This document shows positions 1 to 9,700 of a stretch of DNA of 64,000 nt, piece after piece. Made by a program: the position numbers and the translations under genes. This stretch comes from Moesziomyces globuligerus (taxonomy: Eukaryota > Basidiomycota > Ustilaginomycetes > Ustilaginales > Ustilaginaceae). The number at the start of each line of letters is the position of its first letter. Within the stretch, counting starts at the first letter, position 1. The notes beneath the pieces are model-generated. The model had not been told where the DNA came from and ran no database searches. It saw only the letters and a program-made list of their open reading frames with translations. The stretch is from positions 124,001 through 188,000 of the forward strand of contig JARVLF010000002.1 of NCBI GenBank assembly GCA_030849465.1. The letters run 5' to 3'.

Positions 1-320
1 GCTATGGTGATCCGCTGACCGGTATGAAGAATGCAGTCAACTCTTTCCTTGACGAGGACCGCAACTGGGCCAGGAACCCGCATCTCAGCGACGACGACGG
101 CCACTGGACGCAGATCGTCTGGAAGGACACGCGCTTTGTGGGATGCGCAGTCTCTCAGCGCAAGGGTCTCGGCTACGGCGGCGATGCTGAAACCATGTAC
201 GTGGTATGCGAGTACTACCCTGCCGGCAACATCATGGGTCAGTTCGAGCACCAGGTGCCTCGAGTGAGGCCGATGCCCAAGTTGCGCTCCCAGTGCTCGG
301 CCAACGAGGTGCACACTTAG
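1..320 (+). CDS. CAP/PR-1 (SCP/TAPS) superfamily protein, C-terminal part only
   Basis: The 3' end of a gene that begins before the window; the frame is open from base 3 and ends with TAG at 318-320. The visible 105 residues hold the two hallmark CAP motifs: GHWTQIVW (CAP1-type) and YVVCEYYPAGN (CAP2-type). The protein then ends in a short tail with a Cys. The family comprises secreted, disulfide-bonded proteins (plant PR-1, yeast Pry) known to bind sterols or lipids at the cell surface. The signal peptide and first CAP helices, including the metal-ligand His, lie outside the window, so secretion is inferred from family. The ATG at 24 is internal, because conserved sequence is already in frame upstream of it. 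Confidence 0.85.
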   Translation, partial: YGDPLTGMKNAVNSFLDEDRNWARNPHLSDDDGHWTQIVWKDTRFVGCAVSQRKGLGYGGDAETMYVVCEYYPAGNIMGQFEHQVPRVRPMPKLRSQCSANEVHT

Positions 321-729
321 ATGCTTTGGTGCTTGGCCGGACCCCACCCTGGCCTAACCACTCCGCTTCAACTCCTCCGCTTCGTTTCTTCCTTCGACTT
401 TTCCCGTTTCTCTTTCGTACTTCGTGTCGATCTTCTTTGTTCTTCTCCACCCACACTCGTTTCCCGACGTGCACGTTGTATGTGCACCAGCATACCCGCG
501 CCCTGTGCCTTGCGTTTCGCCGTTTAGCTACTTGTTACGGTTCTTCTCTTCTCGCATGCGTCTGGCACGAATGCAATGCATTCCTCGAAGACCCCTTGGC
601 TACGCCGTGCGCTCGTGTGAAGTTGTGAAGGGAGCCCTTCCTGGAAGACACAAAGCGAAATGAGACGAGAGACATGAGTGGATAGTGGATTATATATGCA
701 ATAAAGCTGCCGTCATTCAACAAGTTCCA
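321..729. other. Intergenic: 3' flank of the CAP gene, 5' flank of tRNA-Lys
   Basis: About 410 bases without a credible gene. A pyrimidine-rich stretch lies at about 360-440. Short open frames here lack any recognisable domain. Confidence 0.6.
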
Positions 730-828
730 TCCCGGCTAGCTCAGTCGGTAGAGCGTCAGACTCTTATTCAAGGGTTTCCGAGTGTTACTTGGTATCTGAA
801 TGTCGTGGGTTCGAGCCCCACGTTGGGA
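730..828 (+). tRNA. tRNA-Lys(CTT) with intron
   Basis: Full cloverleaf. The acceptor stem is TCCCGGC (730-736) with GTTGGGA (822-828), including two G-T pairs. The D arm is 739-754 (GCTC/GAGC). The anticodon stem TCAGA (756-760) pairs with TCTGA (795-799). The anticodon CTT is at 763-765 and is followed by A766. A 27-nt intron (767-793) sits one base 3' of the anticodon, the canonical eukaryotic position. The T arm is GTGGG/CCCAC (805-821) with the loop TTCGAGC. A T4 run at 835-838 and longer T runs just beyond are suitable Pol III terminators. The exons nearly match the tRNA-Lys(TTT) at 4052-4166 on the other strand. Confidence 0.95.
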
Positions 829-1375
829 GATTTCTTTTGCCATTTTTTTCGTCCCATATATTTTTTTTTCCAAATTTATTGATTTTGGTGCTCATGCTGG
901 ACATTTCGGAGGTAAATTTACGTTTTCGTAGAAAAAAGCGTGCGCTCTCGAACCTGAGCCGAGTTCGCGGCTGAAAATCGCGAGGCAACCTCCACAGAGC
1001 GACGCGCCTTGCATGGCGTGGTCAAAAGTTGGACCCTGACTTGATGGCCAGCAAACATCATGTCCAAAGCAACGCCTGCTCCTCTACTACACCTCTCCAC
1101 CGCCTGCGCCCTCTACATACCACTCCTGACACGCCAGCCGTCCGTCTTCACCGAGTGACGGACGCGGAGAGAAAAAGTGGCCTGCGCAGCTTCTCCGTCG
1201 CCTCTATTCCAAGCTGGTCAACTCTGGTGACAGTACCGGCAGATCACGGGCTTTGCCTCTGATGCAACGCCGCGGCGGGCAGCAACTATCGCCTCAACTT
1301 GCGTGACGATCACACTCTCTCTAGCAAGATAGCCACGAGGCTTTAGCGACATCGTCAACGCTGCTGATTGGCGTC
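829..1375. other. Intergenic: Pol III terminators and 5' flank of the XPG-like gene
   Basis: T-rich just after the tRNA (835-890), then ordinary sequence leading to the ATG at 1376. No supported gene is seen. Confidence 0.55.
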
Positions 1376-3466
1376 ATGCGCGCTTCTCCGCTCTCCAGAG
1401 GGATTCGTGGCATCTATCCACTGATTCGGAGTCTAGCGCCACAGGCCATCTCGCCGCCGTTTGCGCTCTCGTCGCTCCGCGGGCTGCGCCTCGCCATCGA
1501 TGCGACTCTCCTCGTTCAGCGCCTGCACTTTGCAGACGATCCGCATCCGTCTCGCCATGTTGTCGGCTTTTACCGCCTCGTCACGTCTCTGCACCAGCAC
1601 GGCGTCGTGCCTATGATGGTGTTCGACCATCCGCACAAGAGGCTCGCACTCAAGGACCGCGAGCAGCTCAAGCGCAAGCACAAGCGTGAACTCGACCGCA
1701 TTCGCAGCAAGCTCGAACAAGAGCGTCACGGGCGTCTCCAGGAGCTTCAGACACATCTCGATGCGATCGCTTCGCTCGGCGACTCAGAACGCCGCCAGGT
1801 CGGAGAGCTCCTCGACCAGTGGCGTGCACAGAGCTCGCCAGCCAAGAAGCCGGAACGCGACGGCTCAGAATCATTCGTGTCTTTGCCGAAGCCCGAGCTG
1901 CCATCAGACCCATCGCCCTTGCAGACGGTCGCATACAGCATGCACACGAACTGGCTGCAGCTCGAGGAGAGCTTACGAACGGGCGCCAGCAGCCAGTCCA
2001 AAGGGCAGAAACAGCTGGCTGAAGCGGAGAAGCAGGTGTATCAGACCATCACCACTCAGCTCATATCGGGCAAGGCTCCGCGGCCTCTACCATCGTCCTT
2101 GGGCGACTTGCCCGATGTTCCGACCGCCGCCACCGATGTTCCGCCCTCGCACCCGCTCTCGTCGCTGAACGCGATGCATCATTCGCTCAGCAAGACGTAC
2201 GACCGCGCCACCTCACCCCTGTCGGCGTCCATCTACCAGGACTGTGCGATGTTGTGCTCGCTCATGCAGACGCCTGTCTTCTGGACGGGTGACGGCACGC
2301 GCACGGGCGGTGGCAGAATCCACGAAGCCGAGGCGTACGCGGCTTCGCTCGTCCGAGCCGGCTTCGCCGACCTGGTCGCGAGCGAAGACAGCGACGTACT
2401 CCTGTACGAGGCGCCGCTTCTGCGCGGCCTTATGGGCGGCGTACGCAGTCCCGGCGTGCTGGGCCGGAAGCTCGAAGTCATCTGCGGCACACGTGCCAGG
2501 CGTGGCCTCTTCCCTCGAGCAGAGGTTGACAAGCTCGTCACAACACAGATGCTTGGCGAGGCGAGTAAGGAGGACGAGGGAGAGCGCGAGGAGCTGGCAT
2601 ACGATAGGTTGACCCGAGCTCTGATGCTCGACTTTGCCCTGCTGTGCGGCACCGACTTCAACAGGACTGTGCCTGGCATTGGGCCCAAGACAGCTCTACG
2701 ACTGTTGAAGGAGTATGGCTCGATCGGGGCGATCCTGCGCAGGGGCGGTAGCAAGTTCCGTCCTCCGGACGAGCTGAGCTTGCGCGACTACGAAGTTGAG
2801 CTGCGCCAAGCACGCAGCGTATTCCTACAGCCACCCAAGGTGCGTGCGGCCGCGCGCACTGTGCTGGGCACGCCAGCGTTCGAGGCTGCGGCGCAGATCG
2901 CCGAAAATCCATCGGGTGATGTCGACCGCCTCCTTTCTGGAGGCGAGGCTGCTAGCAAACGCATCGACGATGTGTCCGCCGAGGTCCAGGCAGAGGCTGC
3001 AGGTGACGGCGAGCCGGTGTTCTGCTCTGCGGAGACCAGTGCGTCGGCAGCCTCCACCGTGGCAGCGGAAGGTGGCGACTCGATCGGCGAGGCGGCACCG
3101 GCGAGCACAGTCGACACGAGTGCGAGGTACGACAGACAGGCAGTGCATGACTTCCTCCGCTCTCGTGGCGTGTTCCGATCTTCGCTCCCGGGTTCTCGGC
3201 CCACTGACCTGGACGACGCAGACACGCCTATGCGCGAGCAGGAATGGCGCGACCTTTTGGACCTTGAGCTCGGCCTCACGACGTCCGGCTCTTCGGTCCA
3301 TCTCACCGAGCTTGACAGTGGCGCGGATGTCGAGGCGGACCTGGCGCTCGCAACGCTCGGCGCAGATTTCTTTGGCGAACGCAACGCTGTCGCTTGCTGG
3401 AACCCGGATATGGAGCGAAACGTCCGCGCTGAAACTACAGCTCATCCCCGGCACCTCGCCACCTAG
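1376..3466 (+). CDS. XPG/Rad2-family structure-specific nuclease, possibly mitochondrial
   Basis: 696 residues, one exon. Residues 9-45 resemble the start of FEN1-type nucleases (GIRGIYPLIRSLAP, then LAIDATLLV). Candidate metal-binding acids are D42 and D84 (VFDH). A charged helix of about residues 90-130 begins a spacer of roughly 200 residues. The XPG-I region follows: IHEAEAYA near 315-322 and SEDSD near 336-340. The helix-hairpin-helix is near 424-455 (LCGTDFN, then VPGIGPKTALRLL). The C-terminal 200 residues are low-complexity and acidic. The family cuts 5' flaps or bubbles in DNA repair and replication. Size and spacer fit neither FEN1 (about 380 aa) nor classical XPG. Eight residues precede the Gly that is normally residue 2; with the acid-free, Arg-containing N-terminus this could be a mitochondrial presequence (inference). 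Confidence 0.85.
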   Translation: MRASPLSRGIRGIYPLIRSLAPQAISPPFALSSLRGLRLAIDATLLVQRLHFADDPHPSRHVVGFYRLVTSLHQHGVVPMMVFDHPHKRLALKDREQLKRKHKRELDRIRSKLEQERHGRLQELQTHLDAIASLGDSERRQVGELLDQWRAQSSPAKKPERDGSESFVSLPKPELPSDPSPLQTVAYSMHTNWLQLEESLRTGASSQSKGQKQLAEAEKQVYQTITTQLISGKAPRPLPSSLGDLPDVPTAATDVPPSHPLSSLNAMHHSLSKTYDRATSPLSASIYQDCAMLCSLMQTPVFWTGDGTRTGGGRIHEAEAYAASLVRAGFADLVASEDSDVLLYEAPLLRGLMGGVRSPGVLGRKLEVICGTRARRGLFPRAEVDKLVTTQMLGEASKEDEGEREELAYDRLTRALMLDFALLCGTDFNRTVPGIGPKTALRLLKEYGSIGAILRRGGSKFRPPDELSLRDYEVELRQARSVFLQPPKVRAAARTVLGTPAFEAAAQIAENPSGDVDRLLSGGEAASKRIDDVSAEVQAEAAGDGEPVFCSAETSASAASTVAAEGGDSIGEAAPASTVDTSARYDRQAVHDFLRSRGVFRSSLPGSRPTDLDDADTPMREQEWRDLLDLELGLTTSGSSVHLTELDSGADVEADLALATLGADFFGERNAVACWNPDMERNVRAETTAHPRHLAT

Positions 3467-3601
3467 TAAAGTCACTCCATCTACACTGTACCTCTAGCAT
3501 GTTTCCACACCTCATGACCAAAAGATACATCATTCAGAGCTCTGCTCGGGGATCAGCAGAAGGAAGTGTCCAGATGTCAAAAGTGGCAAAAAGTGATTTC
3601 T

Positions 3602-3705
3602 GATTTCTGCCGGGTTCGAACCGGCGACCTCCTCCGTAAGGACTCAACCATTCCGATAGAAGGGAGCTGTTAAGGAGACGCGCTAACCAACTGCGCCAAG
3701 AAACC
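3602..3705 (-). tRNA. tRNA-Val(AAC) with intron
   Basis: Read on the minus strand, the acceptor stem GGTTTCT (3705-3699) pairs with AGAAATC (3608-3602). The D stem is GCGC/GCGC. The anticodon stem TCTCC pairs with GGAGG. The loop reads T-T-A-A-C-A with anticodon AAC, followed by the intron (3637-3667, 31 nt) at the canonical position after base 37. The T arm is GCCGG/CCGGC around TTCGAAC. A T5 run on the minus strand (A5 at 3588-3592) follows as Pol III terminator. Confidence 0.93.
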
Positions 3706-4051
3706 TGTTATGAGCTCGCAGATCAAATGCGTATATCAAGACTTATGCTTTGTGCTCTCCACAGCCAATCGGATTGTATTTTTCTTCTGAATTTTGCAAA
3801 TATTCTTCGAACGTTCCATGCTATGGCTGGCTGTAGGTCGTAGTTCAAGGCATGATCGTGAAGCCCGCTGCTCTGGGCTCTTGTGCTATCACCTGTCATC
3901 ATGCCCCAAGCGAAGGGGACCGGGCATGGAAGCCGAGGTCAAGAGGTCAAAAGATGTCGAGGTTGAGTTGAGGTTGCGGAGGCAAGAAAAAAAAGAAAAG
4001 GAGAGCGGCGAAGGCAGAAGGGAAAAAGGTCGAAAAAGAACGGTAGACATC
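3706..4051. other. Spacer between tRNA-Val and tRNA-Lys(TTT)
   Basis: No gene. A purine-rich block lies at about 3940-4045. A5 runs at 4023-4027 and 4033-4037 act as T-run terminators for the minus-strand tRNA-Lys. Confidence 0.6.
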
Positions 4052-4166
4052 TCCCAATACGGGGCTCGAACCCGTGACATTCAGATCACATACAGATCAT
4101 ACGAGTGCATTCTCGTAGACTTTCACGTATAAAAGTCTGACGCTCTACCGACTGAGCTAATCGGGA
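4052..4166 (-). tRNA. tRNA-Lys(TTT) with intron
   Basis: On the minus strand, the acceptor stem TCCCGAT (4166-4160) pairs with ATTGGGA (4058-4052). The D stem is GCTC/GAGC. The anticodon stem TCAGA (4140-4136) pairs with TCTGA (4085-4081). The anticodon TTT is at 4133-4131, followed by A and a 43-nt intron (4087-4129). The T arm is ACGGG/CCCGT around TTCGAGC. T5 runs lie just downstream. Its exons differ from the tRNA-Lys(CTT) at 730-828 at only a few positions. Confidence 0.95.
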
Positions 4167-4862
4167 TGGAGTTGTCTCGTCTAGCCAAGCGGGCACGTCA
4201 GAGGCATTATATACCAGAGGACTGTATCAAGAATTTCCGTGGTCATCAGAAGACTGGGTTGTGGATGGTCCTTGCCTATGAGCACGGTCCGCAGCTGCGA
4301 AGACGAGCGCAAGGAGGCAGTGCGGCGAAGAATGCGTTTGGCTCACTGGATAGCGAGACGATGGGTTTGCTGAAGGGGGGCGGAGGCGGTAGGATTTGGG
4401 GGACTGAACGATGAGGGGAACAAAGGCGAAGAACCGTGCTGGCTTGTGTGGAGCTTGCGAAGGTTCAAACGTATCGGGTGCCGACTGAGGAGTCGTCGAC
4501 AGACTCAATGACACGACAGTAGAAACACCAGGCAGTAAGGTCAACTGAGCGAGGAACTTTCGCGTTCCAGAGTAAAGGAGCATGGACGAGGTGCGAGATG
4601 CTCAGGAAGCAAAGGGCGGACATTAGACGCTTCGATGAGACTCGAGACCTTGTGATCGTCCATCGAAAGGGGTGACTGGCGGTCTTCACTGGAGGCTGAC
4701 GTATGCAATGGCGGTTCGAGATCACACAGAGATCTATTCAGCTGGAGCTGACGAAGGGGCAGTCGAGGAGCACAGGTAGCCAGGAACGAGGTTGCGATGA
4801 CGTAGGGTGTAGGTAAGGGGCAGCATGAAAGAGACGAGTGGAAACAGGATGAGGGGAGCGAT
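4167..4862. other. Intergenic, 3' flank of the V-ATPase G gene
   Basis: About 700 bases with no recognisable gene or repeat. It probably holds the 3' UTR of the minus-strand gene that ends at 4863. Confidence 0.5.
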
Positions 4863-5563
4863 CTAAGCCTTCTGCTGGTGCTTGAGCTGGAGATTCCTGT
4901 GGAGCTCGGTCTTTACGTCGACGACGCGATCGAGGAGCTTGTTGATGACCTGCTCGCGGTTGGCGTCGAAGGCCTTGTTGAGCTCGTCGAGCCTTTCCTC
5001 GGTCTCCTTGTCGACCGTGGTCTGGGAGGAGGAGGTGGAGCCCTCGTGCTGTGGCGGATTGCGGATGCGGCGAGGTGGAAAGAAGGGAAGTAAGTACGTG
5101 GCTTGGTAGCGAGAGATGGCGGGGTCGGCGTGGCGGCCCAACTCACTTGCTTCTGGAAGTCGGAGAACTCCTTCTCCTTGTCTGCCTTGAGCTGCTCGAT
5201 CTCCTTGGAAGCTTCGTTGCGCGCGTCCTTGAGCTTCTGAGTTCGGTCTGGATGATTCGAGACGAAGAGAGATGCCGAGCAAAGCGATGGGAACAGAAAA
5301 ATGTCAAGGACAAGGAGCTGGAGCAGTAGAGATATGGCCGGCAGTGGAGAGGAATCAACGTACACGTGCGGGCCTTTTGAACGATCTTGGAGGCCTCCTT
5401 CTCGGCCTCAAGGAGGGTCTGAATACCCTGAGATTGTTGGGCAGCCTGGTATGCAGGACAGGCGAAATGCAATGGGTGAAAGCGACGGAGAGGTGTGAGA
5501 TGATACTTTCGATCGACGGCGAGGTTGGAGATGTGACGGGCGCATGGGCTGGATACGTACCAT
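4863..5563 (-). CDS. VMA10: V-type proton ATPase subunit G, four coding exons
   Basis: Spliced reading on the minus strand: 5561-5563, 5364-5445, 5147-5247, 4863-5048, giving 372 nt and 123 aa. Donors are GTACGT, GTACGT and GTGAGT; each acceptor ends in CAG. The protein begins MAAQQSQGIQTLLEAEKEA and continues through IVQKARTYRTQKLKDAR, the family N-terminal signature (yeast Vma10: ATLLQAEKEA, SKARKYR). A long charged helix follows to the C-terminus. Subunit G is part of the peripheral stator of the vacuolar H+-ATPase, pairing with subunit E. The length is near the usual 114-118 aa. The first coding exon is only the ATG. The introns are 115, 116 and 98 nt. The gene shares a 1.1-kb divergent promoter region with the symplekin gene. 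Confidence 0.93.
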
Positions 5564-6701
5564 GATGCAGGGAAAAAGCGTATTCAGATTCCGGTGTATG
5601 TGGCTGGAAGAGGATGAGGAGTGTGGGTGATGGCGAAGATGCTAGGGCGAGGCCGGGATGAGGGTGGAGGCGATGAGCCGCGAATGCAACGGCCAGGGGC
5701 GTTTGCGGGTGCTGAGCTGCACCTGCGCTTGGCGCGTGCGACCGTGCACATGCGCGCCCGATTTTGCGATTTCGAAAATATTCTCCCGATCGATCCCACC
5801 CTTCAGTCTGAACCTCGACGAGTTGAGCGGGTCGTGGCGTGGCGCTGCAACAGTCGTGTGAGCATGAGTTTGATTGTGAGCATAGCAACCTCGAATGAAT
5901 CGGTGCACGGCGAGATGAATGTTTGCCGCCGAGACCGGATGAGTGGACCCACCACGCACCATGATGGGCCGAGCGGGAGCGGCCTGATTGAAGCCAGTCA
6001 TCGTCACACGAAGGCCTTTGGCTCTCTGTGTTGGCCACAGACCACCGCGACCGATCGAGCGAATGAATAAATGAAAGTCAGACACGAAAAGTGCGGTGAG
6101 CAATTGCAGCAATAAATTCCAAAATCTCGCTCGGCAGCCCGACTCACTCGACGGGTTGCGACTGACTGAGTCTGCAGCAGCTCTTGGCTCGAGCCGCTCA
6201 GAGGCCAACACCGGATTCCGCCCTCTTGTTGACCGCAACGCTCCATCGTTCTTCCACCTCCATCCCTACATCCTCGTCGCCTCTTGCCACACGCAGCTCT
6301 GCTCGAGAGCATACCGCGCATTCTTGCGCCCCTCTCCAAGCTGTCGGCCTGCACGCTCCGGCGCCCTGTCCATCTCCAACTCTCGTTCGGCTCTCGGCGC
6401 ACGCGCGTGACACTACCCACCCTCCGACGCTCGGCCACTCGGAGCGTTCAACTGGCGCCGCACACTCCAGCTCTCGCTCCAGCTCTTCAAAGTTCCCGCA
6501 TACCACTCATCCCGTATGGCTCGTGATCATTATCAGTCGATCGCTACCCAACCCAACCCTTAGCCTGCCAAGGCTACTCTTACGACCCTCGTTGATTGGC
6601 CGGCTGCAGCTACTTCTAGCAACGATCCGGCGAATAGCCTCCAGTCCCAGCACCTGCACCCCACTCAGCACAGCGCAATTCAGCAAACATAAGTAGCAGC
6701 C
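5564..6701. promoter_or_regulatory. Divergent intergenic region between V-ATPase G and symplekin
   Basis: 1.1 kb between two divergent starts, so it must hold both promoters. The half nearer 6702 is pyrimidine-rich on the + strand (about 6230-6690), as in many fungal leaders. No specific factor site is claimed, and no coding potential is convincing. Confidence 0.5.
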
Positions 6702-9700
6702 ATGGCGGCGCCGGCCAACACAGATGCGCTCGGCCTGCTCAGCGCTGCGCTCCACTCATCTGACAAGCAGCAGGAGGCCGGCCATCTCTCCGAGCTCTAC
6801 AACCTCCTCAAGGCTCAACCGGGCAACATCCCCATCCTCCTGCCCTCACTCATCTCGCTCCTCCCAAAGGCCGGCTCATCTCTCCGAACATGGATCGCAC
6901 AAGTCATGGACCTCGCTTTCTGTCGCCCAGCACTCTCTCAAGATACCAAGGCCACCCTCGCATCCCATGTCCCCGACGCCATCCTCCTCCTCATCAAGGA
7001 CCGCGACCCGCGTCTCACCAAGATCGCTGCTCAGTGCTTCGCCAGCATGTATCCCGTCCTCTTCCGCCTCGTCGCAAACGACCGCGCAAAGTCCTCGCTC
7101 TGGCAAACCGTGCACAACATCAAGTCCCAAGTCATTCACCTCTTCGACAACGGCAGCATAGGTACAAAGCTCGCCGTCATCAAGTGCTATCAGCGAATCG
7201 TCCACGTCCAGTCCCGCGGCTCCACCGACCCACGAGCACAGCTCAAAAACGACACCAGCCTCAACATTGTCCCTTCCTCCCATCCTCTGCTCAACGCAGC
7301 TGCTCTCGAGGAGGAGGCCAACCGTCTCTTTGCACAGGTCGTCACTCTGATCTTCACCAGCGACGTCGTCGACCTCATCATGGCCTCCGTCAACTCGCTC
7401 ACCGTCCTCGCAAAATCGCGCCCGCAACTTGGCTCCGTCATCCTCCGCGCCATGGCCACCTGGACTCCCGCCAGCCTCACCAGCCTCTCCCATACACAGG
7501 TCCGCAACGTCGAAAAGACCGTGCGCATCTTCTACCTCCACTTTCGCAACCGCCTCGCCGGTCCCGAAGCCAGCTCGCTTCAAAAGGCGCTCGAGACCCA
7601 GCAACGTCGCATGGAGGAAGCCGCCAAGGCCTACCAAGCCGAGAAGGAGGCAGAAGCACGGCGCAAGCGCGAGCGCATCGACGAGGAACTCGAGGCGCCA
7701 AAGAAGATCAAGCTCGAACATCCGAACCAGCAAGGCGGTCCATCGTCTCCTGCCGCTCCCGAGGCCGACCGCGCCGCTGGAGAGGCCTTCCGCAACGCTT
7801 CTGCACGCACCACAGGTGGCATCGAACGCAATCCGCTCGCAGCCTTTGACGTCAAGACGCTCCCCATCGCACTCGTCATCGATCTCATCATCGCCAACTT
7901 GCAGGCTCTCTCCGAGCACGATCTGCACGCCGCCATCACCAACATGCGTGCCAACCTTCCGCCAGACGCAGATGCAGCCGCATTCGCACCTTCAGATCCC
8001 GCGACCGCACAACCGCAACGCGCTCCTGGCCCCGCTCCGGGACCACCGCCGCGGCTTCCACCATCTGTCGACCCGAGCCGACTCAACGGCGATGCTGACG
8101 GCTCACACGTAGAGCTCGAGCAGGGTCAGGACGACGGCGAGGACATCGTCCAGGACCCATTACAAATGGACATGGCCGAGGAGGATCTCGACCTGCTAGA
8201 AGCTTCGAGTCGAGATCGGGCTCGAGCCGACCCGCACGACGAAGAAGAAGAGGACGAGGAACTGTCGATGGCAGTAATCGAGAACTTTGCACTCGCACCG
8301 CCCGAGTACCTCTCGCTCACTGAGTCCGACGCGCTCATCAAAGATACCATCGCCAAGATTTGCGAAGTCGGCTCATCGACAACCTCAGCCCTCGCGGCCT
8401 CGTCGCCGCCGACTGCCGGCACTCAGGCTTTGTGGTCGTCGCTGGTCGTTCGCTTGGCGACTCGAGGCTTTGCCGAGCCGGCCGGTGCGGCATCCGACGA
8501 GACCGAATCCGAGACCAAGGTCGTCGGTGGCGTGGCGCCCACGCGCACCCTCTCTGCGCAGGCCGACATCGTGCGTGCCTTGATGCTCGAGTTCGTCAAG
8601 GCCGACGTTGGACGCCGCACGCGCTTTGCCGTCAATTGGATGGCCGAAGAGTGGTTCTGCGACCGCGTCCGGCGCAAGCAGAGCGCCGCCTCGGATGCGC
8701 CCAGCAGCAATCAGTATCCGATCTGGCTCGAGAAGCTTGTGCGCGCCTGGATTCCGACGATCGACGCCAAGGACCGCACGCTCGCCAAATTCCTCGCCGA
8801 TCTGCCCGAGATCCCACCGGCCGTGCTCGACCTTGTCGCCGAACTCAGCAAGGACAAGCTCAAGATGATCGCCGGCATGTCGACGCTCCAGGACATCTGC
8901 ATCTCGCGCCCGGCGCTGCGCGACCTCGCGGCGGACAAGCTGCTCCAACTTACGCGAACGAGCGAGCGAAGCACGCGAGCCAAGGCGATCATCGCGATCA
9001 AGCAGTGCGCGGTCACCAACAGCACGCTCGAGGCCACCATCCTTGCCTTTGCACGCAGCAACCTCGACATCCTCATCGACACCCCACAGCCGCCCGAACC
9101 GGCCGCGGAAAGCAAGGCCGACGCGGACAAGGCGAACGGCGACGAGCACGGTGCTGGACAGGCAAACGGGACGGTCAAGACCGAGGAGGCGGAAGACGCG
9201 CTGGGCTCCACGGAGGAAGCGGAGGAAGCGGAGGAAGCGGTGGTGGAGGAGTCCAAGTATCCCACGGACGAGGAGGACGTGCTGCGCTTCGTGGAGCTGC
9301 CGTTCTCGCTGTGCACCAAGATCCCCGAGATGCTCGACGAGATCTTTGCTGCGTATCCGCGCTCGCCCAAGTTTGTGCAGGCGGCGATCGAGACGCACAT
9401 TGTCAACCTCATCCGCGCGCTGGGTCCGAACCATCCGCGTCTGCTCACGCTGTTGGGCAACTTCCCCGCGGGAGCCGACTCTCTGGCGCTGGGCATCGTC
9501 AAGACGCTTACGGAGAAGACGCGGGCGCCTGCGCTGGTGGCGGTGGTCAAGGAGCTGGTGGATACGCGCGACGTCGATCCGCGCTTCCTCGTGCCCATCA
9601 TCGCGGACCTGGACAAGGCCGAGATCATGAAGCGTCTGCCCAAGGTGGTGACCATCCTGGCGTCAAGGGCGCCCGAGGATCGGGCGTTGATCAAGTCGGT

